This document shows, one piece after another, positions 39,518-48,236 of a DNA stretch of 64,000 nt. The notes under the pieces were generated by a model that was not told where the DNA came from, searched no databases, and saw nothing but the letters and a program-made list of their open reading frames with translations. The translations under genes were made by a program, and so were the position numbers. The stretch comes from CALMKX01 sp036274895 (lineage in GTDB: Bacteria > Acidobacteriota > Thermoanaerobaculia > Multivoradales > SZUA-115): positions 124,001-188,000 of the forward strand of contig DASUEU010000018.1 in NCBI GenBank assembly GCA_036274895.1. Reading direction: 5' to 3'. Each line of letters opens with the position of its first letter. The first letter of the stretch is position 1.

Positions 39518-40378
39518 GTGACGGCGCAGGCAGCAATCCCGCCGCCGCGACCCGCTCGCTGGGAGGAGCGGGCCGGTGGCTTCCTCTTCCGGGCCCTGGC
39601 GCCCCGGCTGGCCAGGGAGCCGATCCCCGAGCCGCCCGCCGCTCTGGCTCCGTTCGAGGAGCTGGTCCTACCCCGCCGTCCCGGCCACGGCTCCCTGACC
39701 GCCACCTGGTACGCGCCGGCAGGAGAGCCGCGGGGCGGGGCCCTCCTCCTTCATCCCTGGATGAGCTGGGGCAAGGCCTACTTCCACCGGCGCGGGCGCA
39801 TCCCCGCGCTGCGGGAGGCCGGCTATGGCGTGCTCGCCCTCGACCTTCCAGGCTTCGGCGGTAGCCATTCAATTCCTGGCTTTTACGATCGAGCCGTGGT
39901 GCAGGGCCTCGAGGCCCTGGCCCTGCGCGTACCGGGCCGGGCCCTCCACGTCTGGGGCGTATCGAACGGCGGCTACTGGGCGCACATCGCCCTCTCGAGC
40001 GGCCTCGGCGTGGCCGGGGCCTTCTTCGAGGACGTCTCGCCCCACTTGCTAGAGTGGTCCTGGCGCACGGCGCCCCTGGGCCGGCCCTTCTATCTCTTCT
40101 ATCGACTCGTCTTGCCGCGCGCCTACCGCTTTCTCGACGCCCGCCGGCATGCCGCCGCCCGGGCCGTGCCGGCCGTCGGCTACGTCAGCGGCGAGCTGGA
40201 CCGCGGCGTGCGGCCCGAGGACACCCACGCCCTGGCGGATGCCGCCGGAGCTGAGCGGCTCGTCGTCCCCGACACCGAGCACCTCGGCTCGATCAAGCGG
40301 GCGGGGTCCGAGGTCATCGCGGCGGCCCTGGAGACCTTCAGCAAGGGTGAGACCCGCGTTCTCCAGCAAGATCAGTAA
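39518..40378 (+). CDS. Alpha/beta hydrolase
   Basis: This 286-residue soluble protein has an LLLHPWMSWG oxyanion-hole segment, LALDLPGFGGSHS, the nucleophile elbow GVSNGGYW (Ser near 150), and a C-terminal TEHLGS with the likely catalytic His. It is a generic serine hydrolase of unknown substrate. The start is a GTG. Its last codons form the left arm of a hairpin at 40367-40388 that also spans the stop codon. Confidence 0.8.
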   Translation: MTAQAAIPPPRPARWEERAGGFLFRALAPRLAREPIPEPPAALAPFEELVLPRRPGHGSLTATWYAPAGEPRGGALLLHPWMSWGKAYFHRRGRIPALREAGYGVLALDLPGFGGSHSIPGFYDRAVVQGLEALALRVPGRALHVWGVSNGGYWAHIALSSGLGVAGAFFEDVSPHLLEWSWRTAPLGRPFYLFYRLVLPRAYRFLDARRHAAARAVPAVGYVSGELDRGVRPEDTHALADAAGAERLVVPDTEHLGSIKRAGSEVIAAALETFSKGETRVLQQDQ

Positions 40379-40388
40379 GCCGATCTTG
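40367..40388 (+). terminator. CAAGATC hairpin over the hydrolase stop codon
   Basis: CAAGATC and GATCTTG pair around AGTAAGCC, and the hydrolase stop TAA lies in the loop. The same hairpin, with the arms extended to nine bases, recurs at 40447-40468. Either could terminate the hydrolase transcript, although neither is followed by a clear T-run. Confidence 0.45.
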
Positions 40389-40446
40389 ATTGCCCAACAC
40401 CAGACACAGGATCCGTTAACTAGCCTTATCTGGATCGACTACCCTT

Positions 40447-40468
40447 CAAGATCAGTGCGTTGATCTTG
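40447..40468. repeat. Second CAAGATC hairpin
   Basis: CAAGATCAGTGCGTTGATCTTG repeats the hairpin at 40367 with a different loop. The pair lies 80 bp apart in the 267-bp gap before repeat copy C. I see no gene in that gap. A short open frame at 40460-40648 lacks any coding signal and ends in the repeat. Confidence 0.6.
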
Positions 40469-40645
40469 ATGACCATCAAGACGATCCCTCCGCACCAGAT
40501 CCAGGCCCGGCTGCAGACCGACAACCCCAGGTGGGAGGTCGGCCGGGAGACCTCCGTTCCGGAATGGAGCCTGCGGCCCAGGCCGTACCTCCGGCCGTTC
40601 CTCGGTCTCCTCCAGGATCGCACTTTGCGGCGAGCCGTCGTGCCC

Positions 40646-40715
40646 TAGGGGCGGCCCCCCGTGGCCGCCCTCTCCGGCGGGCAGATGCCAGGGCAGGCTC
40701 GGGGGCCTGCCCCTA
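40646..40715. repeat. GTAGGGGC double-hairpin repeat, copy C
   Basis: This 70-bp copy has the GGGCGGCC/GGCCGCC hairpin followed by a longer spacer and a GCAGGC/GCCTGC hairpin. The left end is CTAGGGGC and the right end GCCCCTA. The CTA at 40713-40715 is the stop codon of the minus-strand peptidase. Confidence 0.85.
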
Positions 40716-42533
40716 TTCCCGCCCGACCGGGTAGAGCAGGTAGCGCTCGTCGTAGAACGGGGTGCGCTCGTAGAACCACTGCAGGCGGGCACGGGGGTCG
40801 GCGGCGAAGGCCGCATCCTCGGTGAGCCTCTTCTCGAAAGCGGCGGCGAGGGCGGGATCTTGGGCGAGCATCGCGGCGGCCATGGGCTCCATGACGTAGG
40901 CCTCGACGTACTCGGTACGCTGCAGAAGCTCGTGGAAGAAGCCCCACTGGAAGAACGAGTCCGGTGACGCGGGCTCGAGCAGCAGCACGGCGAGGTCCCC
41001 CAGCGGCTGGTCGGTGGGCACTCGTGCCGAGCCGGCCGGGAACCACTCCCGGCGCCGCTCGGGGAGGGGCGTGGCGGTGACCGTCACCCGCCCCTCGAAG
41101 GCCTGGTCGCCGAGCTGGGCCTCGGTCAGGCGGACCATCTCGACCTCTACCTCCCGCGGCTCGGGGATGACCTCGAAACGGACTCCGTGGAGACGCAGCC
41201 GCTCGATCACTTCGGGCCAGGTCGGCGGCACCCAGTAGGCCCTGGGCTTGGCCACCTGCCGCCCGGGCTGGGTGATGTCGAGCCACGGCACCGTAACCGT
41301 CAGGGGCTGGCCGGTCCACACCACGTAGTCGCGGCCGGTGACCCGAGAGCGTTCGAGACGCGAGGCGACGGCCTTCATCTCGAAGGTGGCCGGTGTGCCC
41401 TGGCGGGGCACCCAGTCGAGTGTGACCATCCGCGCCTGGCGCCCGCGGTCCTCGGCGGTGGCCCGGCGCAGCGCTGGAGCCGAGCGGCCGAGCTCGCGAA
41501 GAGCGCTCTCGAGCAGCACGTAAGTGCCGAGCACGCGCTGGTCGTACGGCTTCAAGGAGTGGTTCTCGACCAGCAGGCTGGCGAGATGGCGGGCGTCGCC
41601 GTAGCCATGGGAGAGGCGCACCCCGGTGTTGACCCGGACGTTGCCCTTGGTGGGGTCGGTCTCGTCCTGGAGGAAGATCAGCGGCCCGGGGACGTGTCCG
41701 GCGGCCTCCAGGTCACGATCGAGAGCCGGAATGAGCTGCTCTGCCATCCACCCGGCGATGGCCGGCGAGTGGCCCGTGCGGCTGTTGGTGCCATAGGTGA
41801 TGTCGTACTGGTAGTCGGCACCATCGGTGACGTGGAGGTCGAAGTAGAGGTCCGGCTGGTAGCGATCGAGGGCCGCTACCAGCAGCCGCAGCTCCAGGGC
41901 GTCCAGCTTGGCGTAGTCCCGGTTGAGGTTGAGGTTGCGAGCGGTGGTGCGCCAGCCGGAGACCTCCGGCCCCCGCTGGTTGACCCGCGAGAAGCGCGAG
42001 GCCCGCTCGTGAGCGTCGACCGAGAGGATGGGCACGAAGAGGAAGTTGGCCCTCTCGAGCAGGGCCCGCTTGGTGCCGGTCACCAACAGGTCGCGCAGCA
42101 GCATCAGGCCGGCGTCCTTGCCGTCGATCTCCCCCGAGTGGATGCCCGCCTGGGCGAAGAGCATCGGCTTGCCGGTGGCGGCCAGGGCCTCGGGGGTCGT
42201 CGCCCGTTCGAGCGATGCGATGGCCAGCCAGAGGTCTCGCCCCTGAGGGCTCTTGCCCAGGGAAACCAACGCCAGCTCGGGCGAGGCGGCATCCAGACGC
42301 TTCAGCCAGGCCACGGTCTCGTCGTAGGTCGGAGTGGTGCGGAAGCCGGAGGCTTCCGAGGGTGTCACCCACGGGTGGCTCGCAGGGAGGGCCAGGACGC
42401 GGGTCTTACCGCTCCAGGGCGGCAGGGGGGGCAGGATCGGGGTCTCCCGGGCGGAGCCGGCGAGGGCCGGCGAGGCTGCGCCGAGCCCTACGGCACAGAG
42501 AAGGCAGGTGCTGAGACGATGTCGGAGGTTCAT
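40713..42533 (-). CDS. Secreted M14-family metallocarboxypeptidase
   Basis: This 606-residue protein has a signal peptide (STCLLCAVGLGAASPALAG). The catalytic domain has the zinc ligands H132 and E135 in AGIHSGEIDGKD and H234 in YFDLHVTDG, with the substrate-binding NLNLNRDYAK segment before it. A C-terminal region (about 370-606) is beta-rich. It should trim C-terminal residues from peptides in the periplasm or outside. The TAG stop comes from repeat copy C. Confidence 0.9.
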   Translation of the reverse strand: MNLRHRLSTCLLCAVGLGAASPALAGSARETPILPPLPPWSGKTRVLALPASHPWVTPSEASGFRTTPTYDETVAWLKRLDAASPELALVSLGKSPQGRDLWLAIASLERATTPEALAATGKPMLFAQAGIHSGEIDGKDAGLMLLRDLLVTGTKRALLERANFLFVPILSVDAHERASRFSRVNQRGPEVSGWRTTARNLNLNRDYAKLDALELRLLVAALDRYQPDLYFDLHVTDGADYQYDITYGTNSRTGHSPAIAGWMAEQLIPALDRDLEAAGHVPGPLIFLQDETDPTKGNVRVNTGVRLSHGYGDARHLASLLVENHSLKPYDQRVLGTYVLLESALRELGRSAPALRRATAEDRGRQARMVTLDWVPRQGTPATFEMKAVASRLERSRVTGRDYVVWTGQPLTVTVPWLDITQPGRQVAKPRAYWVPPTWPEVIERLRLHGVRFEVIPEPREVEVEMVRLTEAQLGDQAFEGRVTVTATPLPERRREWFPAGSARVPTDQPLGDLAVLLLEPASPDSFFQWGFFHELLQRTEYVEAYVMEPMAAAMLAQDPALAAAFEKRLTEDAAFAADPRARLQWFYERTPFYDERYLLYPVGRE

Positions 42534-42555
42534 GGAAGGCTCCCTCGAAGGTCGG

Positions 42556-42951
42556 CTACCACAGAGTATCGACCGGGTCGTAGCGTCGGAGCCGCTCGTC
42601 CCGCGTCACCAGGGGCACTGAGAGAGCGAGGGCCGTGGCGACCAGGATGCGGTCGGCGGGGTCGTCGTGCAGCGGTGGCGGCAACAGCACCGAGCGAAGG
42701 GCGATGCGCGGACTGATCGGCACCGTGCGCACGACGGGAAGGGCCTCGATCTGGGAGAGCCAATCTTCGACGCCTTGCGACAGGACCAACCGTCCCTTGG
42801 TGACCAGGAGAGCGACCTCCCAGAAGGTGATCGCCGAGACCAGGATCTCGTTGCGCTCCGCCGCCTCGGAGATCGCAGAGGCGGCGGCCGTGGAGAGCTC
42901 ACCCGAGCCGTTCGACCACCACACCAGGACGTGGGTGTCGAGCAGGATCAC
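42556..42951 (-). CDS. PIN-domain toxin (VapC-like)
   Basis: This 131-residue PIN-fold ribonuclease has LLDTHVLVWW (D5), ISAITFWEVALL-type Glu, and DPADRILVATAL with the third acidic site. The start ATG overlaps the antitoxin stop by four bases. This PIN subgroup typically pairs with a Phd/YefM antitoxin, as found here, and not with the AbrB type seen at 27069. Confidence 0.88.
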   Translation of the reverse strand: MILLDTHVLVWWSNGSGELSTAAASAISEAAERNEILVSAITFWEVALLVTKGRLVLSQGVEDWLSQIEALPVVRTVPISPRIALRSVLLPPPLHDDPADRILVATALALSVPLVTRDERLRRYDPVDTLW

Positions 42952-43181
42952 CTCAGTCCTTCCCAGAGCTCGAGCCCCACGGGCTCCGTCGGATCGTCGT
43001 ACTTGACGACGGTACCTCGCAGCGAGCGCAGCAGGTCGTCCAAGTCCCGCACGAAGGGCACCAGCCGCAAGACAGGCTTCCCTCGCTCGGTGATCACCAG
43101 CTCCTCTCCGGTCTGTTGGACCTCGCGGAAGAGCTCGAGGGCTCGCGGCTTGAACTGTGACTTCGAGACCTCTTTGGCCAT
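42948..43181 (-). CDS. Phd/YefM-type antitoxin
   Basis: This 77-residue protein begins with the DNA-binding fold KSQFKPRALELFREVQQTGEELVITERGKPVLRLVP and ends with an acidic, flexible tail that should block the PIN toxin. It is expected to repress the operon by binding the palindrome at 43195-43207, which lies 14 bases before its start. Confidence 0.85.
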   Translation of the reverse strand: MAKEVSKSQFKPRALELFREVQQTGEELVITERGKPVLRLVPFVRDLDDLLRSLRGTVVKYDDPTEPVGLELWEGLR

Positions 43182-43194
43182 GCAGCCTCCCTCT

Positions 43195-43207
43195 GTGACC
43201 TGGTCAC
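43195..43207. promoter_or_regulatory. Operator palindrome of the Phd-PIN operon
   Basis: GTGACC-T-GGTCAC is a perfect 13-bp odd palindrome just upstream of the antitoxin start on the minus strand, where Phd-family antitoxins usually bind. GGTAAG on its upstream side could be the -10 element. Confidence 0.6.
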
Positions 43208-43261
43208 CTTACCACGGTCATTGGAGACCAGACTCCGTACGGTCCTGGGCCGCTCGGCAGC

Positions 43262-43693
43262 TCAGAGCTTGAACAGGGCGTCGAAGGCGGAGCGGGCGTC
43301 GGTGGGAGTGGCCGGAGCGTCCTGGTCGCGGGCGAACTCGACCGCCACCCGGGGCTGGAAGAAGGAGCAGTGGTTCGCCTTGGTCTTCTTGGCCACCCGC
43401 TCTTCGATGGGCTGGCGGCACTCCTTGGGCGCGGAAGTGTCGAAGAAGGTGCAGTGGCTGCAGGTGTGGAGGTCGGTGCGACACTTCTGGCAGGTCGCGG
43501 CGAAGGCGTCCGGGGCCGGGGGGTCCAGACGGGCACCGCAGGCCGCGCAGCGGAAGGTCTGGCTGGTCGGGGCGCCCAGACCCCGTCCCCGGGGCCCCTC
43601 CTTGCGCTCTCCCGGTGGCCGCGGCGTGCTGCTCGGCCGCTCCCGGGGCTCTTCGCTCTGGTAGCCACGCTGGCGGTACTTGCGATCGGACAT
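43262..43693 (-). CDS. Zinc-ribbon protein, conserved hypothetical
   Basis: This 143-residue protein has an N-terminal disordered, Arg/Pro-rich stretch (about 1-45). One four-Cys zinc ribbon follows (CAACGARLDPPAPDAFAATCQKC), then a second cluster of cysteines (CSHCTFFDT, PKECRQ, NHCSFFQP). It may bind RNA, DNA or another protein; no specific function is known. The ATG at 43693 is used; an ATG five codons upstream (43708) is possible. Confidence 0.7.
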   Translation of the reverse strand: MSDRKYRQRGYQSEEPRERPSSTPRPPGERKEGPRGRGLGAPTSQTFRCAACGARLDPPAPDAFAATCQKCRTDLHTCSHCTFFDTSAPKECRQPIEERVAKKTKANHCSFFQPRVAVEFARDQDAPATPTDARSAFDALFKL

Positions 43694-43751
43694 CGGTCCG
43701 CGATTCATACCACAGCTGGGATATCCTGAGCCCCTTTGAGGAGACCCCAGA

Positions 43752-44300
43752 ATGGACCTCGCCGAGAGCTTCCTCACCAGCGCGCGCCAGGAAGCCGGGC
43801 GCTACCGACAGCTGGCAGAGAAGGCCCTCGCTCAGGTGAAGGACGAGGGCTTCTTCGCCTCTCTCGACGATGACGGCAACAGCCTAGCCGTCCAGGTCAA
43901 GCACCTCGGCGGCAACCTGCGGTCGAGGTGGACCGACTTCCTGACCACCGACGGCGAGAAGCCCGACCGCCACCGCGACGCCGAGTTCGAGATCGGCGCC
44001 GCCGACACCCGGGTGGCCCTGATGGCGCTCTGGAAGGTGGGCTGGGACGCCCTCGAGCACACCCTCGCCACCCTCGAGCCGGGGGACCTGACCCGTTCCG
44101 TGGTGATCCGCGGCGAGCCCCACACCGTGGTGCTGGCGATCCACCGCCAGCTCGCCCACACCGCCTACCACGTCGGCCAGATCGTCCAGCTCGCCCGCCA
44201 CTTCCGGGCAGGTGCCTGGCAGAGCCTGTCGATCCCTCGCGGAGCCTCGGAGGAATTCAACCGTCGGATGCGCGAGCGCTTCGGGCCGGGAGGGGCCTGA
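43752..44300 (+). CDS. DUF1572 (DinB-like) protein
   Basis: This 182-residue four-helix protein contains VQVKHLGGNLRSRWTDFLTT (about 37-56), then RDAEFE, and HRQLAHTAYHVGQIVQLAR near 130-148. The histidines can form the three-His metal site of the DinB/bacillithiol-transferase-like fold. It is probably a metal-dependent transferase, but the thiol partner is unknown in this group. It starts a plus-strand run of closely spaced genes ending at 49898. Confidence 0.85.
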   Translation: MDLAESFLTSARQEAGRYRQLAEKALAQVKDEGFFASLDDDGNSLAVQVKHLGGNLRSRWTDFLTTDGEKPDRHRDAEFEIGAADTRVALMALWKVGWDALEHTLATLEPGDLTRSVVIRGEPHTVVLAIHRQLAHTAYHVGQIVQLARHFRAGAWQSLSIPRGASEEFNRRMRERFGPGGA

Positions 44301-44306
44301 GCGGGC

Positions 44307-45458
44307 GTGGCCACGGCCCTCTCCGACACCGAGCTGCTCGCCCGGCTGGTCGCCTTCGACTCGACCAGCGCGAGGAGCAACCTCGACATCGCCGACTTCC
44401 TGGCGGGCTACCTCGATGGCCCCGGGGCGCGCATCGACCGCTTCCCCTCCGCGGACGGCGAGAAGGTCAACCTGGTGGTCGAGACCGGGCCTTCCACCAC
44501 GGAGGGCCGCCAGGGCCTGGTGCTCTCCGCCCACATGGACGTGGTTCCCGCCGGAGCGGGCTGGAGCCATGACCCCTTCACCCTGACCGACGGCGGCGAC
44601 CGCTACTTCGGCCGCGGCTCGGCGGATATGAAGGGCTTCCTCGCCCTGGCCGCCAACGCCTTCAACCGGGCCAGCGCCACGGTCCTCACCGCCCCCCTCG
44701 CACTGGTCCTCACCTACGACGAGGAGGTCGGTTGCCTGGGGGCCCAGCGGCTGGTCGCTGCCTGGCCCAAGGCGCGCTCGCTCCCCCGCGCCACCCTGGT
44801 CGGCGAGCCCACCCGGCTCAAAGCCCTGACCCGGCACAAGGGGCACCTCACCCTGCGTCTGACGTTCAGGGGGGTCTCCGCTCACAGCGGCTATCCCCAC
44901 CTCGGCAGGAGCGCCGTCGAGCCGGCCGCGGAGGCCGTGGCGGCCCTCTCCCGGCTGCGGCGCCAGCTCGCCGCCGAGCGGCCGGAAGGCGGGGACGCTT
45001 TCCCCGAGACCCCCTACGTGGCCCTGAACGTCGGCCGCATCGAGGGAGGCGAGGCCGTCAACGTCATCCCCGACCGCTGCGTCGTGGAGATGGGCCTGCG
45101 CCTCCTACCCGGCATGGCGGCCGAGCCTTGGGTGGAAAGGGTGCAGGAAGCCATCGCGCCGGCGGTGGGAGGTGCAGACTGGCATCTCGAGGTGCTGCGC
45201 TTCACCCCGGCCCTCGCGACCCGCGAGGACGCCGCCATCGTCCGTCACCTCAAGGGACTGCTGGGGCAGGAGGAGATCCTCTCCGCCTCTTACGCCACCG
45301 ACGGCGGGCGGCTCTCCGAGCTGGGCCTCGAGCCGGTGATCTGCGGCCCCGGGGACATCGCCGTCGCCCACAAGCCCGACGAATACCTGCCCAAGGCCGA
45401 CCTCGAAGCGGCGGCCCGGCTGGTCGACCGCCTGATCACCGACTTCTGCCATGTCTGA
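44307..45458 (+). CDS. ArgE/M20-family deacylase
   Basis: This 383-residue metallopeptidase-fold enzyme has metal ligands H76 and D107 (SAHMDVVPA and GRGSADMKG), the catalytic pair E139/E140 in TYDEEVG, a dimerisation-domain His in GVSAHSGYP, and a late ligand His in AHKPDEY. It looks like acetylornithine deacetylase. Its close coupling to HutF (8-bp overlap) raises the possibility that it deacylates N-formylglutamate. The start is a GTG six bases after the DUF1572 stop. Confidence 0.85.
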   Translation: MATALSDTELLARLVAFDSTSARSNLDIADFLAGYLDGPGARIDRFPSADGEKVNLVVETGPSTTEGRQGLVLSAHMDVVPAGAGWSHDPFTLTDGGDRYFGRGSADMKGFLALAANAFNRASATVLTAPLALVLTYDEEVGCLGAQRLVAAWPKARSLPRATLVGEPTRLKALTRHKGHLTLRLTFRGVSAHSGYPHLGRSAVEPAAEAVAALSRLRRQLAAERPEGGDAFPETPYVALNVGRIEGGEAVNVIPDRCVVEMGLRLLPGMAAEPWVERVQEAIAPAVGGADWHLEVLRFTPALATREDAAIVRHLKGLLGQEEILSASYATDGGRLSELGLEPVICGPGDIAVAHKPDEYLPKADLEAAARLVDRLITDFCHV

Positions 45459-46752
45459 GGCGCCGATCGCTCAGGTCCTCGAGGCCGACTTGACCTTCCT
45501 CTATGGCCGGTTCGAGGCCGGCGTGCAGGTTGCCTTGGACGAGGAGGGCCGCATCCGAGCCACCGGCAAGCTCGGTCTGGCCCCCACGCGGACGTTTCCT
45601 GCTCAAGCCCTGCTGCCCGGCTTCGTCAACGCCCACTCCCACGCCTTCCAGCGTGGCCTGCGAGGGCTGGGAGAAAGCTTCCCGGCCGGGGCCGGCAGCT
45701 TCTGGACCTGGCGCGAGGCCATGTACGACCTGGCTGGTTCCCTGGACGGCGACGCCTTCGAGACTCTCTGTGGCCGTGCCTTCGAGGAGATGCGCTCAGC
45801 CGGCATCACCAGCGTCGGCGAGTTCCACTACCTGCACCACGAGTCGGAGCTCGACTTCGCCTTCGATGAGCGGATCCTCGCCGCCGCGGCGAAGGCGGAG
45901 ATCCGCATCGTGCTGCTGCTCGCCTACTACCGGACGGGTGGCATCGGCCGGCCCCTCGCCCCCGGCCAGCGCCGTTTCGAGACCCCGGACCTCGAGAGCT
46001 ACTGGCGGCAGGTCGACCGCCTCTCGGCGCGGCTGGATCCCGCTCGCCAGAGCCTAGGCATTGTCGCCCACAGCATTCGCGCCGCGAGCCCCGAGGAGAT
46101 CGCCTCCCTCCACGGGGAAGCCCGCCGGCGGGGACTGCCCTTCCACCTCCACGCCGAGGAGCAGCAGCAGGAGATCGCGGACTGCCAGGCCGCCTACGGG
46201 CGCGGCCCCCTCGCCCTGCTGTCCGAGAGGCTCAACCCGGGCCCCTTCAGCACGGCCGTTCACGCCACCCACTCGACTTCCGAGGATCTCGCCCGATGGC
46301 TGGGGCCGGGCGCCCGGATCTGCCTCTGCCCCCTGACCGAGGCCAACCTCGGCGACGGCATCGCCGACCTGCCGACCATGGCCCGGTGGCCGGACCAGCT
46401 TTGCCTGGGTACGGACAGCAACGCCCGGATCTCGATGCTCGAGGAGATGCGCTGGCTCGAGTACGGCCAGCGACTGTCCGGCGAGCGGCGAGGGGTGCTG
46501 ACCGACGGCGACGGCGAGGTGGCGCCATTCCTCCTTCGAGCCGCCACCGCCAACGGCGCGGCCAGCTTGGGGCTGGCGGCCGGGGAGATCGCCCCGGGCC
46601 GCTGGGGAGACCTGGTCCTGGTCGACCTCGAGCACCCCTCGCTGGCCGGAGCGACACCCCGGACCCTGCTCGCCGCCCTGGTTTTCGGCGGCGGTGACGA
46701 AGTCATCGTCGAGACGGCGGTGGGCGGTCGCTTCCGCCGCCACCGCGACTGA
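45451..46752 (+). CDS. hutF: Formimidoylglutamate deiminase
   Basis: This 433-residue amidohydrolase converts N-formimidoyl-L-glutamate to N-formyl-L-glutamate in one branch of histidine breakdown. It has VNAHSHAFQRGLRG (H62, H64), SFWTWREAMY, FHLHAEEQQQEI, VHATHSTSEDLA and LGTDSNARI, all characteristic of HutF and its zinc site. No other hut genes are in the window. It overlaps the ArgE-like gene by eight bases, and the pentein-like lipoprotein follows after seven. Confidence 0.92.
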   Translation: MSEAPIAQVLEADLTFLYGRFEAGVQVALDEEGRIRATGKLGLAPTRTFPAQALLPGFVNAHSHAFQRGLRGLGESFPAGAGSFWTWREAMYDLAGSLDGDAFETLCGRAFEEMRSAGITSVGEFHYLHHESELDFAFDERILAAAAKAEIRIVLLLAYYRTGGIGRPLAPGQRRFETPDLESYWRQVDRLSARLDPARQSLGIVAHSIRAASPEEIASLHGEARRRGLPFHLHAEEQQQEIADCQAAYGRGPLALLSERLNPGPFSTAVHATHSTSEDLARWLGPGARICLCPLTEANLGDGIADLPTMARWPDQLCLGTDSNARISMLEEMRWLEYGQRLSGERRGVLTDGDGEVAPFLLRAATANGAASLGLAAGEIAPGRWGDLVLVDLEHPSLAGATPRTLLAALVFGGGDEVIVETAVGGRFRRHRD

Positions 46753-46759
46753 GGTCGGC

Positions 46760-48202
46760 ATGGCGACACGCCGCCGAGGCGCCCTGGCTGCTTGCTGGCT
46801 CGCCCTCGCCGCCTGCCAGGCATCGCCCGTCGGCCGAGAGGACCAGGACCAGCCACCCGCCTCACCGGCGGGGCTGGTTGCCCTCACTCCGCCGCCGGCA
46901 CTGGTCGAAGCCGCCTCACGGCTCGGGCTGCCGGCCCCGCAGAACGCCTCCCTCGGCGAGCTGGCCTTCCCCGTTGACGACCAGGGTCCGATCGCCGCCT
47001 CCTTCTACTTCCTGTCGTCGAGCTTCTTCGAGGTGGACGAGGTCCGGATCTTCCTCGAAGCCCTGATCCGTCATGATCCAGGCCGACAGGTCTTCCTGTT
47101 CACCGACGAGTCGCTCGAGACGGGTCTATCCGCCGCGGCCCTGCCGGCGGTGACCGTGGTGAGGACGGCCCCCCTCCCCTACTCCCCCTGGCCGCGGGAT
47201 CCCTTCGCGAGCACCCGTGACGGCCGGGGCAACGTGGTCCTGGTCGCCCGGAGCCGATTGCAGCCCGGCCGCGAGGACGACCTGTGGATGGCCGCCGAGG
47301 TGGCGAAGGCCCTGCCGGCCTCGCTCGCCGGGCCCGCAGGGCGAGCTCGCTGGGCCCTGTCGCCGGTCTACTTCCACACCGGCCAGATGCTGCCGGAGCG
47401 CTCCTCCCTGCGGCTCTCCGTGCACTCGGTCGAACCCCTGGCCCTCGAGCTCGCCGGCATCCCCGCAGTACCGGCCGAGCGCTTCGGCACCCCGGAGGGC
47501 ATCGCGCCCTACTTCCGAGCGGCCCGGCGAGCGATCGAGCAGGTAGCCGGCCTCTGGGGCCGGCCGGCCGAGCTGGTGCACCCGATGCCCGGGGGCGGCC
47601 CGGAGGACGTGCCGTTGGTGGCCCGACTCGCCGGCGGTGCCGGCTTCGACCTCGACTCCCTGCTCACCTTCCTGCCTGGTGCCGCAGGGCGGGAGGTGGC
47701 CGCAGTGGCCGACGTCTCGCTCGGCCGCGACCTCCTGGCGGCAACGACGGCGGCCGAATGGGGCGCTTTTGCTGCCACCTACCGTTTGCAGCCGGACCGG
47801 ACCGCCGCCCGCCAGCGCCTCGCAGCCCACCTGGAGTCTCCTCGCGCCCGAGGCCTGGGTGCCTTTCTCGACACCGTCGCCTCCCACCTCGGGGCGAAGG
47901 GCCACCGGGTCGAACGGATACCGGTGCTGCTGGTGCCGATCGAGATCCTCGCGGATGCCGAGAACCTTCCTGCTGGCGACTTCCTGGTCGGCTGGAACAA
48001 CGTCGTGCTCTCGCGGCGCGGCGCGGCCTTGGTCGCCGAGGGCTTCGCCTCGGGGCTTCCCGCGGCCGACGAAGCCCTGCGGCGGCGCTTCCAGGAAGCC
48101 GGCGCCGAGCTGGTCTTGCTCCCGATTCTGCGCCAGAGCGTGGTGCGAGGCGGCGGCTACCGCTGCGCCTCGAGCCATCTGCCCCGGGGGATGGGTAGAT
48201 AA
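46760..48202 (+). CDS. Pentein-superfamily-like lipoprotein
   Basis: This 480-residue protein has a lipoprotein signal (ACWLALAACQ, lipobox LAAC near residue 18). Its middle carries SPWPRDPFAS (about 138-147), and its C-terminus has NNVVLSRRG, a long helix and GGGYRCASSHLPR with a Cys about 12 residues from the end. This order resembles agmatine-deiminase/PAD-type pentein enzymes, where R-D-P and a GG-x-HC motif hold the substrate and the nucleophilic Cys. The His before the Cys is replaced by Arg, so activity is uncertain. If active it would modify guanidino groups outside the cytoplasm. Confidence 0.55.
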   Translation: MATRRRGALAACWLALAACQASPVGREDQDQPPASPAGLVALTPPPALVEAASRLGLPAPQNASLGELAFPVDDQGPIAASFYFLSSSFFEVDEVRIFLEALIRHDPGRQVFLFTDESLETGLSAAALPAVTVVRTAPLPYSPWPRDPFASTRDGRGNVVLVARSRLQPGREDDLWMAAEVAKALPASLAGPAGRARWALSPVYFHTGQMLPERSSLRLSVHSVEPLALELAGIPAVPAERFGTPEGIAPYFRAARRAIEQVAGLWGRPAELVHPMPGGGPEDVPLVARLAGGAGFDLDSLLTFLPGAAGREVAAVADVSLGRDLLAATTAAEWGAFAATYRLQPDRTAARQRLAAHLESPRARGLGAFLDTVASHLGAKGHRVERIPVLLVPIEILADAENLPAGDFLVGWNNVVLSRRGAALVAEGFASGLPAADEALRRRFQEAGAELVLLPILRQSVVRGGGYRCASSHLPRGMGR

Positions 48203-48236
48203 TCAGCCTTCGTTCCACTTCTCGCCAGGAGGTCCG

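Noticed and set aside
40460..40648. A short open frame between the hydrolase and repeat copy C
   Set aside because: It starts inside a hairpin, has no ribosome-binding site or recognisable peptide, and ends in the repeat.
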